Source: Euglena gracilis
Taxonomy: Eukaryota; Euglenida; Euglenophyceae; Euglenales
Length of the DNA: 64,000 nucleotides
NCBI GenBank assembly: GCA_039621445.1
Contig: CP154954.1
Location: 73,598,308 to 73,662,307, forward strand
Reading direction: 5' to 3'
Of this stretch, positions 11,060 to 21,029 are shown in pieces; positions within the stretch are counted from its first letter, which is position 1, and every line of letters begins with the position of its first letter. Made by a program: the position numbers and the translations under genes. Under the pieces are notes generated by a model that worked only from the letters and a program-made list of their open reading frames with translations, searched no databases and had not been told where the DNA came from.

Positions 11060-11420
11060 AGCAAAATCAAAGGAAATGTCTGGTGGCGCTAAACAAAGCC
11101 CTTGGAACGCCCTGTCTAACGGTATTTTTCCTTTCCCCATAAATTCCCAGCTAGTCCAAGTTGTGAACATTTTAATTCTCATTGTTTTGGCCTGTTTAAA
11201 CTTTCGACTGTTTTTGGGCCATTTCTGGTCAAATAAAAATCGACAATTTGAAAATTTCTCCAAAGTGGTGCTCAATCGGGTCAAAGGGAAATCACTGGGG
11301 ACAAAAGATAAAATTCTATGCCCATATTTCCCTGTATGGGCCGGGCCCCCAGGGCCATCAGCATGCCTCACCCAAATGCAGCCATTTCGGCCATTTTTTT
11401 AGGCCGTCAAGAATTTTATA
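11060..11420. repeat. Dispersed repeat copy related to 21.0-22.1 kb
   Basis: AAATCAAAGGAAATGTC, then GCCCTTGGAACGCCCT and GGTATTTT, match the inverted copies at about 21900-21960 and, in reverse complement, those at 21120-21180 and 21335-21390. It abuts the preceding exon without a clear donor, so the repeat may have truncated the gene. Confidence 0.65.
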
Positions 11421-12658
11421 CAGTCATTTTCCAATAAATTTTGGCCAGCATCCGGCCCTTTGCCTGTCGACAAAACCGAAAAATTTCCCGGCCCCCCTTC
11501 GATTCCCCTGGGTTCCAAACTGCAATCGCGCATTTTTAAGGATTTTCCGCAGAATTGCATGGAGCGATTGTTTCGCACCCCTCTGCCTCCATTTTCTGGG
11601 CCAAACTCGTTGCACCCTCCACTGAGCGACCCCTCCCTGGCAGTTGGTGCGACCCCCAAGAACGGTGGCTTTGAAGTGCGTCCTCGCTTCCCAAGCCTTA
11701 GGGTGCCGTCAAATTCCCAACTCTTTTTTCATTTTCAGTGCGGACACTTACCCTCCCCTTCGAGGATCCCTCCCCTTTGTGATTAGAAGCATGAAAATAA
11801 TGCTTGGAACACGTTTCCAACCGGGAGACTTTAAAACAAGAAATGTGAAAAACTCATAACTCAAAAAATCATGAGGAAACAGTTACAATTATATATAATT
11901 ATATACAGTTTGGTTCGATTAGAAATTTGTCAGGTGACCACCACACAAATTTCCTCCCACATTTAAAAGTTTGTGGTGTGTTTCACCTCGTTTTCGGTAA
12001 TTTGAGTTTCAAAAAAAGAAAAAAAGAAAAATATACACCGATGAAAAGCCCGCAACACAGCTCAAAAAATAAGCACTTTCGGAGTCTCTTCCTGTGTTCC
12101 CTTTCAAAGGGAGGTGTTCTCCATTCTGTTGCCGAATCAAATACCCCGCCACTAAATATTTGGCTGTGTCTAAAGCAGAGGGTTCTATATATTGACGGAG
12201 TTTTGCATGGTAAAAATGTGAAACAATGGACATAAATAAAAAATGGTTTTCAAGGTCCAAAAATATACAAAAATCTTAAAATATCAAAGAAACGCGCTCT
12301 TAAGTCGGACCCAAAACGAGCAGAATAAATTAGGGGAATGAAATTCATTGATGTCCAGTCTTGTGCGGCAATTTGAACCTGCGTTTGCACACTTTGGTTT
12401 AGGATGTACCGACTATTTATGTTAGAGCAGCATGGAACATACGGCGTCAGCCAGCCAGCCAGTCATTCAATCGAGGGGGGGTCAATTAATCAAAAATAAT
12501 CGATCTCCAAACAAAGCCAACATTTTCGGGCTCAAAGAAGACCTCAGGAAGGACATTTTCCTACATCAGGTATGCTAAAATGGATGCAAGCATAAACAAA
12601 TACAAAAAAAAACACAGCTCCGAGCCATCATTTGCGAAACACTATTTCAATCAAAATG
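11421..12658. other. AT-rich region without a supported gene
   Basis: No domain or convincing splice-bounded frame is seen. A plus-strand open frame near 11460-11786 is Pro/Ser/Phe-rich and could be an exon, but nothing else supports it. Confidence 0.35.
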
Positions 12659-13035
12659 TCACACAACCTCCGTAGGAGCGGAGAGGGACATCAAACGAGG
12701 GATGTTCATGCGAACACACATCAGGGCTTTCACAGATGTGTCATCAAGAGAAGCTCACAATTCACCGTGGAGCAAACTCTGTTTCGGAAAACTTCGTTCC
12801 ACGGACGCCTCATATGGAGCCAAGCAAAAAATTGTGAGGCAAACCTTGGCCAAAATCGGCACATGCAATGCTATGCCCTCCCAAAATTGGATGGGCACCC
12901 CCACTCCCTTCCCGATTTCGGAAAACATCATGTCCTCCACCTTTTGGGATGGTTTCTTCATCTCCTCGCTGAGCTCCACCCGGGTGAAACCCAACGGGAT
13001 GCAAGGTCCAAAAGGGGGTCTTCGATGATCCTGTA
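12659..13035 (-). pseudogene. hAT transposase C-terminal fragment (dimerisation domain)
   Basis: Reading the minus strand, VPIQFWEG is followed by VPILAKVCL, then EASVERSF and, after one in-frame stop (12755-12757), DDTSVKALMCVRMN. The order W-x6-P-x-LA, then S-x-ER-x-F, then a helix ending near Asn is the signature of the hAT C-terminal dimerisation domain. The internal TGA and the lack of the catalytic core nearby indicate a decayed copy, although the stop could lie near the true end in a diverged protein. A TACAG acceptor near 13032 suggests this was the last exon. Confidence 0.75.
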
Positions 13036-13044
13036 GGCAAGGTT

Positions 13045-13445
13045 GACGGCTTGTTTTTTTTGAAACAAAAAAAACATGTTTTTTTTAAAAAAATATGTTT
13101 TTTTAAAAAAACAAAAAAAACGTCATGGAGGGTTTGGGTGAAAAAAATTTTTGAACGTTTTTTTAAAGCAAAAAGGTCATTTTTTATCTCTGCAGCTTCG
13201 CAGTCCGTAAAGGGTGATGGCTTTCACATGAACCATCATTTTAGTATTTTTGGATGAAGGGTCTGGAAAAACTAAAAAAAAACGTCACTTTGATGACCAA
13301 AAACATGACTTTAGAACTTTTTCCTCAAAAAATGGCCATTTCGCAAGGAAAAAGGTCAATTTTTGCTTTTTCAAAAAAAACATGTTTTTTTTGTGTTTTT
13401 TTTTAAAAAAACATGTTTTTTTTGTTTTTTTTAAAAAAAACGTCA
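13045..13445. repeat. A/T-run palindromes around ACATGT
   Basis: Long T and A runs alternate around CATG (for example TTTTTTAAAAAAACATG) at 13050-13120 and 13370-13445. They can form stem-loops. No gene is seen between them. Confidence 0.5.
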
Positions 13446-13496
13446 ACCCTGCCTGTAGGCGAGAGCATTGCATGCCCAGATGGCACAACACAGTGG

Positions 13497-13825
13497 GGGT
13501 GTCTCCCCGCATCCCCCCGGCGTCCCCCCCACGCGTCCCCCCGCGTCCCACTTTGGAACCAAAATTTTTTTCTCGAGACAGCCAATTTTAGGAGGCCGAT
13601 GCCTAATTTCAGGCAAATTTGAGGTTGGTGATTCCTAATTTGGTGTGGGTGATTCCTAACTTGCGGTGGGTGATTCCTGATTTGGGGTGGGTTTGTCCGA
13701 ATTTGTTGTGTTAGAATCCTAATTTGGCCAAAATTTTCTCGCGGCAAATTCCTAATTTCACTGTCCCAAAAATGGCGTCTCCCCGCTTCCCCCCCGCGTC
13801 CCCCCCCGCGTCCCCCCCCCCCATA
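13497..13825. repeat. GCGTCCCCC arrays plus GATTCCTAATTT subrepeats
   Basis: Two GCGTCCCCC arrays (13497-13548 and 13778-13823) flank four or five imperfect 23-bp repeats containing GATTCCTAATTT and GGTGGGT (about 13620-13700). The same partnership of C-rich array and CCTAATT is seen at 5.04-5.25 kb. Confidence 0.55.
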
Positions 13826-14089
13826 CACCCCCAGTTCTTTGGATGAAAAGTGAGCCTTCACCCCTTCAGCCGTATTCCTTTTCAGCATTGCATTGGTGAT
13901 CTTAGTCTAACCTAGAAAAGACCCAGATAGAAAACAAAAAAAAGACCCCATCTAACACCTTTCGGTCCGTGAGACATAAGCTGATGCTGCGATCTTAAGT
14001 GACTTATCCTTTTTGTCGTACCATGCCCCCCCCCCCCATATAAGACCCCCCCTCGGGAGCCAAAATCCCAGCTATTATGGCCATTGATC

Positions 14090-14282
14090 GCTGAGCTCTT
14101 ATATCTTTAGAGACCCCCCCCCCCTTATTGTCCCACCGACCTCCCCCCGGAGGCCCGACCGGACAATAAGGGGGGGGGGGGGACAATAAGACCGTACCAA
14201 AGGAATTTCATTGGCCGAGCCAAAAAAAACCCCCGTCGGCCGGGGCCGAGGGACAATAAGGGGGGGGGACAATAAGGGGGGT
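14090..14282. mobile_element. C-tract inverted-repeat element in the GAGCTCTTAT repeat
   Basis: The repeat CGCTGAGCTCTTAT-ATCTTTAGAG is interrupted by a C run plus TTATTGTCCCACCGACC, ending in GGACAATAAGG-type blocks and a G run. TAAGAGCAAAGC then resumes. Sequence inside matches the element at 1927-2068 (CCACCGACCT, AAAGGAATTTCATTGG). The exact termini are blurred by the homopolymers. Confidence 0.55.
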
Positions 14283-14516
14283 GGTAAGAGCAAAGCTTAC
14301 CACCAGGGAAAAGGGTCCAACCCCCCCCCCCTGCCCCCGCCCTACCCTGTAGACCGTGAAAACCGCGGATTATCACCATGATCCCGGCCCAGTTCCCAAT
14401 TTTTCTTCTTCAGTCGCAAGCGACTAGATTTCTAGTTTCCGAATCACCTGGATTTGACCCCCAACTCCCCGCCAGGCCCGAGTTCCTTCACGCGCGAAGG
14501 GGTCCAAACTGGGTGG

Positions 14517-14900
14517 GGAGGCCCAAAACATCGTTTCGGGCAAAAAAAATTTCCATTTTTCGACTTTTTTTGACCCGAAAACGACCCCAAGTCAATGGGT
14601 TGGCGGCCCAGAACAGGGCGCTGGCGGGTCGAAAAACGCTCGTTTTCGGCCCAAAAAAACACGTTTTCCGGGTCTGGGAGGCCCAAAAACATCGTTTCGG
14701 GCAAAAAAAGTTTTCGATTTCTTTTAACTTTTTTGACCCGAAAACGACCAAAGTCAATGGTTGGCGGCCCAGAACGGGGCACTGGTGGGTCAAAAAACGC
14801 TCATTTTCGGCTCAAAAACAGTTTTTCCGGGTCCGGGAGGCCAAAAAACATCGTTTCGGGCGAATTTTTTTTCGATTTTTTTGACTTTTTTTTGGCCGAA
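14517..14900. repeat. 162-bp satellite, three copies
   Basis: Units contain GGCCCAAAACATCGTTTCGG, a T-rich stretch, CAAAGTCAATGG and GGCGGCCCAGAACGGGGC. The same satellite forms the large array at 19375-20925, and a single unit lies at 17280-17400. Confidence 0.8.
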
Positions 14901-15342
14901 AACGGTCAAAAAGTCGGACAGTGGAAAAAGTGTACAAAATGGCCTAAATTGACCGAAAAACAGCCGTTCTCGGGCTAGGCGGTGAGTTGCGGGGAAGGCC
15001 CCAACCTGTCCGAGGCCCCGACCAATTTCAAAAAAGGGGGGGGTTCGGCACTCCAAAAAGTCTTTTGGAGCAAAGTTCATGGGGGGAAGAAAAGTGTTTT
15101 ACCCCCTCTACGGAAATTGACATTGGGCAGCGTTGGGACCCGCACTCAAACCAGGGCCGCGGTGGCACCGCCGCAAACCCACGCGTGGTGGGAACGCCGA
15201 GCCAGCGCACAGCACCAGCCCTGGGTGAGCCGTGAAAAAACTTCGCGCGGAGCCGAGGCCCCACACCGACGCCTCGAAAAAGTGGCCATTTTTTGGGGAC
15301 CGCTGATTTTCGATCATGCCTCGTAGCGCCATCTAAGGGGTA

Positions 15343-15378
15343 GTCGATCGACCTTGTCGATCGACCCAGTCGATCGAC
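15343..15378. repeat. Three GTCGATCGAC palindromes at 13-bp period
   Basis: Perfect copies at 15343-15352, 15356-15365 and 15369-15378, about 40 bp before an open reading frame with a good ATG. The regular spacing could reflect a protein-binding array or a simple tandem repeat. Confidence 0.7.
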
Positions 15379-15416
15379 TCCCAGAACCCCCCCCCCCCAG
15401 GCTACCGTCTGGGGCC

Positions 15417-15569
15417 ATGGGCCGGTCACATTTCTCGGGACTCGTGTGGGCGCTGCTGGAGCGCAGCTACCGCAGCCTGGTCTGCATCCGCTCCGCCAAC
15501 GCCACGGCCTACGACGAGGCGCAGTACATCGAAGCCGGTGCCCACCCCGGCCTGCCCTTCCAAAATTGA
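15417..15569 (+). CDS. Unrecognised 50-residue open exon
   Basis: The ATG at 15417 lies in the context GGGGCCATGG. The frame reads MGRSHFSGLVWALLERSYR, then SLVCIRSANATAYDEAQYI, and ends QN-stop. GC-rich third positions and the contrast with its surroundings suggest true coding sequence. The stop may lie beyond a missed donor. A CCCCAG acceptor just before it would also make it an internal exon. No family is recognised. Confidence 0.4.
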   Translation: MGRSHFSGLVWALLERSYRSLVCIRSANATAYDEAQYIEAGAHPGLPFQN

Positions 15570-15765
15570 AACGGCCACGCGCACGTTGTTGGTGGTTCCA
15601 CATGTTTTGCCCGCTGCTGGAGGAGGCAGCTCCAATCATTTTTGCTCGCATGAACAGTGCCCATGGTGCCTTGTGACCTCACAAAGCAGAAAGAGTTAGA
15701 TATTTCAGAAACAAAAAGACCCAAATTTCTTTTTTTGAAAAGTGCACTGCACAGTGTGTCCAGAT

Positions 15766-15870
15766 CAGGCTTTTGTTTAGGCGGGTGCCTACCCCACAGG
15801 GGGGGGGGTGCTAGGGGCAAGCACCTCAGAGCACCCCATCCGACCCCCCCCCCCCCCGCGGGGAGTCACT
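15766..15870. mobile_element. Truncated relative of the 36.1-kb hAT MITE
   Basis: CAGGCTTTTGTTTAG, then CGGGTGCCTACCCCAC and a G run, match the left half of the element at 36129-36228. The matching right end (AAGCACAAGCCTG) is missing here. Confidence 0.5.
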
Positions 15871-15884
15871 GCTATAAGTATTTC

Positions 15885-16300
15885 CAGGTTTGACCAATGA
15901 GGTGTTTCAAGCACTTCATTGCAGACATTGGTCTGACCTTGCCAGACATTTGGAGAATGCAGAAATCGACCGAAGTTGCGTCCTTGCTTTGTTTGATCCC
16001 ATTGCTAATGCTTTGAATCTCATGCAAAGGAGGCATACAACTCTAGCTGAGGCCGTTGAAATCTGGGTTGAACTCCTTCAGAGGACCCGAAAGAAATTCG
16101 AAAAATTTCATCCATGTCGGCCAGACGTTGGCCGAACCCCGGAGTTTGGGGGGGGGGGGGTCATGGTAAGTGGGTGCAATGTTGCTTTGCAGAGAAGCAA
16201 ACAAGCTTTGGAATGCCCACTCTTTCTTTTGGCAAATATTTTGGACCCCAGGTTTGCAGGAGCAAATTTGACCAGGACAACACCAAGAATTTCACTGAAC
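15885..16300 (+). pseudogene. hAT transposase internal fragment
   Basis: The frame contains LFDPIANALNLMQRRHTTLA and EAVEIWVELL, later ECPLFLLANILDPRFAG. The pattern (FDPI..L..LQ...TLAEA...W, then P..LLANILDPRF-G) matches the region before the C-terminal domain of hAT transposases. A G run (about 16149-16160) inserts a Gly stretch and may be expanded. The catalytic residues upstream and the C-terminal domain downstream are missing, so this is a fragment. Confidence 0.65.
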
Positions 16301-16429
16301 CTCTCTCACCTAAATTTCTGCACATTGCATCAAAATTAACAAACCTAAGTCAAAATCAAGGTTTCCCTCCCTTGCCCATTCCCCTGGTTAGTTCAGTGGG
16401 CGCTTGGGGTAGTTTTTGAGGTTAGCACC

Positions 16430-16870
16430 TTGGAGATCAGGCAGTAGACTTTGGTCTTTTGACCCCCCTCCCCCCCTATGGTGAAGTTCACCGTTTGAAA
16501 GTTCACCGGGGGGTCCCGGACCCCCTCCTCTGCCTAACCCATCGGTAAACTTCACCGGTGAACTTCACCAAGACAGCACTTTTTTACCAAAAATGGCCCA
16601 AAAATGACATTTTGGGCAAGTTTTCGGAAATTTCGATAAAATTCCATGATGCATGAACCTCAAAATGACCATTTTGAGAGGAAAGGAGCAAAATTTCACC
16701 CATGAAAATTTCACCCCCAACCATCAAAACAGTGAAGTTCACCGGTGAAGTTCACCGGTGAACTTCACCGCCGAAAGCACCCCCCCCTCCCCCCCCGGTG
16801 AACGTTCACCGGTGAAGTTCACCGAGGGGGTCCGCAGCCCCCCCTCGTACTGCCTAACCTCCCTTGGTTA
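16430..16870. mobile_element. Palindromic element with GTGAAGTTCACCGG subterminal repeats
   Basis: AGGCAGTA near 16441 and its reverse complement near 16851 mark candidate ends. Just inside both ends, and near 16545, are clustered GTGAAGTTCACCGGTGAA-type palindromes (at least ten half-sites). Arrays of short palindromes near both ends are common transposase binding sites. No open frame is present. The class is uncertain. Confidence 0.5.
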
Positions 16871-17167
16871 GCTAACCTCCAGAGGCACCCCTGAATCACT
16901 CCCCTTCTGGAGGAGTTGTTTACAACTCTTTTCGACTCACGAGTCAAGGATGACCCCCTGACTGGTATTGAAATGACATGGTATTTTGTGTTCCGAAAGT
17001 TGACGTGAAACTGCTGGAAAATTGAAGTATCATGGGAATACCATGCCCCCCCCCATGTAAGACCAGGTCTTGAATAGTGCTGAGCTCTTAATGAGCGCGC
17101 ACCCACCCCTTCATTGACCAGGTGTTGAATAGTGCTGAGCTCTTGATAAGCGCACCCCCACCACCGA

Positions 17168-17240
17168 CGGTCCGGCCCGGCCCGGCCCGGCCCGGCCCGG
17201 CCCGGCCCGGCCCGGCCCGGCCCGGCCCGGCCAGCGGCGG
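17168..17240. repeat. CCCGG minisatellite
   Basis: About thirteen tandem CCCGG units, then a degenerate GCCGGCGGCCCGG stretch to 17275. A similar CCGGCCG stretch lies at 6990-7050. Confidence 0.85.
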
Positions 17241-17604
17241 GCCGGCGGCCCGGCGGGCCGGCCAGCGGCCCGGCGTCCCAGCGAATCGTTTCGGGCCCCA
17301 AAATTTTTTTCAATTTTTTTCGACTTTTTTGACCCGGGTTTGACCCAAAGTCAATGGGTTGGCGGCTCAAAACGGGGCTCTGGCGGGTTGGTCAACGACG
17401 GCTTTTAGCCATTTCCAACCATTAGCTACCATGGACCAATTGCCTGAGTGGTCAAAGACTATGCTGTTGAAATCAGATATCACTTCGGCAGAGACGAATA
17501 TAAAACATTTTGGTGGAAACATTTCACATTAATTCAGGGTTTTCGTTTTTTTTTAACTTGCCTCCTGAGCCCTAAATGCTCTCTAAGCGAATTGTACAGT
17601 CAGT

Positions 17605-17676
17605 ATACACGTAGCTCAGTGGTAGAGCACTCGGTTCACAAGGTAGCGGTTGTGGGTTCGATCCCCACTGTGTATA
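17605..17676 (+). tRNA. tRNA-Val(CAC)-like, degenerate anticodon stem
   Basis: The acceptor arms pair over 7 bp (one G-T). The D arm has GCTC/GAGC, and the T arm GTGGG/CCCAC is perfect with loop TTCGATC. A and B boxes are good. The loop TTCACAA gives anticodon CAC, but three of five anticodon-stem pairs mismatch, so this is probably a tRNA pseudogene or a tRNA-derived repeat head. Confidence 0.5.
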
Positions 17677-17730
17677 TTTTTTCTGAATTAAAACATACAT
17701 AGAAGCATATGTCATTTCCAACCAAAAATT

Positions 17731-17801
17731 CATTTTTGAGGGAATCGAACCCACGACCGATAGATTGTAAGTCGAGTGCTCTACCACTGAGCTATGCGCC
17801 T
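17731..17801 (-). tRNA. tRNA-like relic, inverted relative to 17605-17676
   Basis: The minus strand has TAGCTCAGTGGTAGAGC (A box) and GGGTTCGATTCCC (B box), almost the same as the plus-strand copy 55 bp away. The loop CTTACAA would give anticodon TAC (Val). The acceptor 3' half does not pair and two anticodon-stem pairs fail. I regard it as a pseudogene. Confidence 0.45.
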
Positions 17802-18019
17802 CTCTGACACATGTTGTCTGAAGGGGAAAATACTAATACATACAGGGAGAATCTTTTTGCATTACTAATATGCAATGAAGGAAATCACACCAATGGAAAC
17901 AAAAAATTTTCCGGTCGAATATTGCACAAATATTCGACAATATATTTCACAACATTCGAACGTTCGATTATTTTGAAACATTCGAATATTCGTCGAATAT
18001 TCGAATGTTCGAAGCAGCC

Positions 18020-19378
18020 TTAGCAGAAATGCCAAAAATAAAACAATGAAAAGAGAAATGAAAAAAATAAAAAATAAACATAAAAAAAATAAAATTAAAA
18101 AAACGTCACGTGAAATGATATGACATGTGGGGGGTGTGGGGGGAGAGAGGGGGTGTGTGGGGGGTGTGGGGGGGTGTGTGGGGGTGTGGGTGTGTGGGGG
18201 GGTGTGGGGGGGTGTGGGGGGTGTAGGTGTGGGGGGTGTACCTTGTAGAGACCAATCTAACAACGTTGAGCGGGAAATATTCTGCTGTTTGGACAAGAAT
18301 CGTAACCCTGACCCTACTCCTTCAAATAACCTCACAAAATCTTTTTGGCCACAATGAAACACCATCGGGTTCTTTTGCAGAAATCCCAAAAATAAAAGAA
18401 TGAAAAGAGAAATGAAAAAAAATAAAAAATAAACACAAAAAGAAAAATAAAAATGAAAAGGGTCACGTGAAATGATGTGACATGTGGGGGGTGTGGGGGG
18501 TGTGAGGGGGTGTGTGGGGTGTGTGGGGGGGGTGTGTGGGGGGTGTGGTGGGGGTGTGGGGGGGTGGGGGGGTGGGGGGGGGTGGGGGTGGTGTGGGGGG
18601 TGAGGTGGGAGTGGGGGGGGGTGTGGGGTGGTGGGGGGGGTGTGGGGGGGTGTGGGGGGGTGTGGGGGGTGTGGGGGGTGTGGGGGGGTGTGGGGGGTGT
18701 GGGGGGGGGTGTGGGGGGTGTTTTGTATCTAACCTTCAAATAACCTCACAAAATCTTTTTGGCCACAATGAAACACCATCGGGTTCTTTTGCAGAAATGC
18801 CAAAAATAAACAATGAAAAGAGAAATGAAAAAAAAATAAAAAATAAACATAAAACAAAAATAAAAATAAAAAAGGTCACGTGAAATGATGTGACGTGGGG
18901 GGTGTGGTGGGTGTGGGGGGTGTGGGGGGTGTGTGGGGGGTGTGTGGGGGGTGGGGGGGTGGGGGGGTGTGGGGGTGTGGGGGGTGTGGGGGGGGTGTGG
19001 GGGGGTGTACCTTGTAGAGACAAATCTAACAACGTTGAGCGGGAAATATTCTGCTGTTTGGACAAGAATCGTAACCCTAACCCTACTCCTTCAAATAACC
19101 TCACAAAATCTTTTTGGCCACAATGAAATACCATCGGGTTCTTTTGCAGAAATGCCAAAAATAAAAGAATGAAAAGAGAAATGAAAAAAATAAAAAATAA
19201 ACATAAGAACAAAAATAAAAATAAAAAAAGGTCACGTGAAATGATGTGACATGTGGGGGGTGTGGGGGGTGTGGGGGGGGGGGGGGGGGGTGTGGGGGGG
19301 GGGGGGGGGTGTGGGGGGGGGGCGGGGGGGGGGGGGGGTGGGGCGTGTGGGGGGGTGTGTGGGGGGGTGGGGGGGGGT
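18020..19378. repeat. Tandem units with G-rich GGGGTGT arrays
   Basis: Three to four copies of a roughly 350-420-bp unit. Each has TTTTGCAGAAATGCC, an A-rich block (AATGAAAAGAGAAATG), GTCACGTGAAATGATG, a GGGGTGTGGGGGG array of 100-250 bp, then ACAACGTTGAGCGGGAAAT and CTCACAAAATCTTTTTGGCC. The G arrays could form quadruplexes. The open frames through them are Gly/Cys/Val or Pro/Thr/His repeats and are not credible genes. Confidence 0.8.
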
Positions 19379-20925
19379 TTTTTCCGATTTTTTTCTACTT
19401 TTTTGACCCGGTTTTGAACCAAAGTCAATGGGTCGGCGGCGCAAAACGGGGCGCCGGCGGGTCGAAAAACGCTCGTTTTCGGCTCAGAAACAGTTTTTCT
19501 GGGTCCGGGAGGCCAAAAAACATCGTTTCGGGCAAAAAAAATTTTTTCGATTTTTTTCGACTTTTTGGACCCGGACCCAAAGTCAATGGGTCGGCGGCGA
19601 AAAACGGGGCGCCGGCGGGTCGAAAAACGCTCGTTTTCGGCTCAAAAACAGTTTTCTGGGTCCGGGAGGCCAAAAAACATCGTTTCGGGCAAAAAAAAAT
19701 TTTTCGATTTTTTTTCGACTTTTTGGACCCGGTTTTGACCCAAAGTCAATGGGTCAGCGGCCCAAAGCGGGGCCCCGGCGGGTCGAAAAACGCTCGTTTC
19801 CGGCTCAAAAACAGTTTTTCCGGGGCCGGGAGGCCAAAAAACATCGTTTCGGGCAAAAAAATTTTTTCGATTTTTTTCGACTTTTTGGACCCGGTTTTGA
19901 CCCAAAGTCAATGGGTCAGCGGCCCAAAGCGGGGCCCCGGCGGTTCGAAAACCGCTCGTTTCCGGCTCAAACACAGTTTTTCCGGGGCCGGGAGGCCAAA
20001 AACCATCGTTTCGGGCAAAAAAATTTTTTTCGATTTTTTTCGACTTTTTTGACCCGGTTTTGACCCAAAGTCAATGGGTCGGCGGCCCAGAACGGGGCGC
20101 CGGCGGGTCGAAAAACGCTCGTTTTCGGCTCCAAAACAGTTTTTCCGGTTCCGGGAGGCCAAAAAACATCGTTTCGGGCAAAAAAATTTTTTTCGATTTT
20201 TTTCGACTTTTTTGACCCGGTTTTGACCCAAAGTCAATGGGTCGGCGGCCCAAAACGGGGCACCGGTGGGGCGAAAAACGCTCGTTTTCGGCTCAAAAGC
20301 AGTTTTTCTGGGTCCAGGAGGCCAAAAAACATCGTTTCGGGCAAAAAAATTTTTTTTCGATTTTTTTCAACTTTTTTGACCCGGTTTTGACCCAAAGTCA
20401 ATGGGTCGGCGGCCCAAAACGGGGCGCCGGCGGGTCGAAAAACGCTCGTTTTCGGCTCAAAAACAGTTTTTCTGGGTCCGGGAGGCCAAAAAACATCGTT
20501 TCGGGCAAAAAATTTTTTTTCGATTTTTTTCGACTTTTTTGACCCGGTTTTGACCCAAAGTCAATGGGTCGGCGGCCCAAAACGGGGCGCTGGCGGGTCG
20601 AAAAACGCTCGTTTTCGGCTCAAAAACAGTTTTTCCGGGTCCGGGACGCCAAAAAACATCGTTTTGGGCAAAATTTTTTTTTTCGATTTTTTTCGACTTT
20701 TTGGACCCGGTTTTGACCCAAAGTCAATGGGTCGGCGGCCCAAAACGGGGCACCGGTGGGGCGAAAAACGCTCGTTTTCGGCTCAAAAGCAGTTTTTCTG
20801 GGTCCAGGAGACCAAAAAACATCGTTTCGGGCAAAAAATTTTTTTTGATTTTTTTCGACTTGACCCAAATTAATGGGTCGGCGGCCCAAAACGGGGCGCT
20901 GGCGGGTCGAAAAACGCTTGCAATG
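19379..20925. repeat. 162-bp satellite array
   Basis: About ten head-to-tail copies with the landmark CAAAGTCAATGGGTCGGCGG at intervals of 150-165 bp (about 19421, 19580, 19742, 19903, 20065, 20228, 20393, 20557, 20718, then a shortened last copy). Because the period is near 54 codons, long open frames run through several units in both strands. They are repetitive and I reject them as genes. Confidence 0.9.
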
Positions 20926-20939
20926 AGTACATTAGTCAT

Positions 20940-21022
20940 CGGTCAGTTGGTCAAGTGGCTAAAGACACCAGCTGCAGGTGCTGGTCCTCTACGGGGGCGT
21001 GGGTTCGAACCCGCACTGATCG
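20940..21022 (+). tRNA. tRNA-Leu(CAG)-like
   Basis: Seven acceptor pairs (one G-T), the anticodon stem CCAGC/GCTGG perfect with loop TGCAGGT (anticodon CAG), a long variable arm (CCTC/GGGG) and a TTCGAA T loop. The layout matches type II tRNA-Leu. Two oddities reduce confidence: G rather than U before the anticodon, and a T loop that must be 6 nt for the stem to pair. It lies directly after the satellite array. Confidence 0.55.
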
Positions 21023-21029
21023 TTTTTCT

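Noticed and set aside
19069-19086. CCCTAACCCTA as a telomere
   Set aside because: Only two partial units occur, inside a repeated block that elsewhere reads CCCTGACCCTA.
18736-19428. 230-residue minus-strand frame rich in Pro, Thr and His
   Set aside because: It arises from the G-rich arrays and A-rich blocks of the tandem unit.
19246-20063. Long open frames of 211-268 residues on the plus strand
   Set aside because: They repeat every 54 residues with the 162-bp satellite, and similar frames are open on the minus strand.
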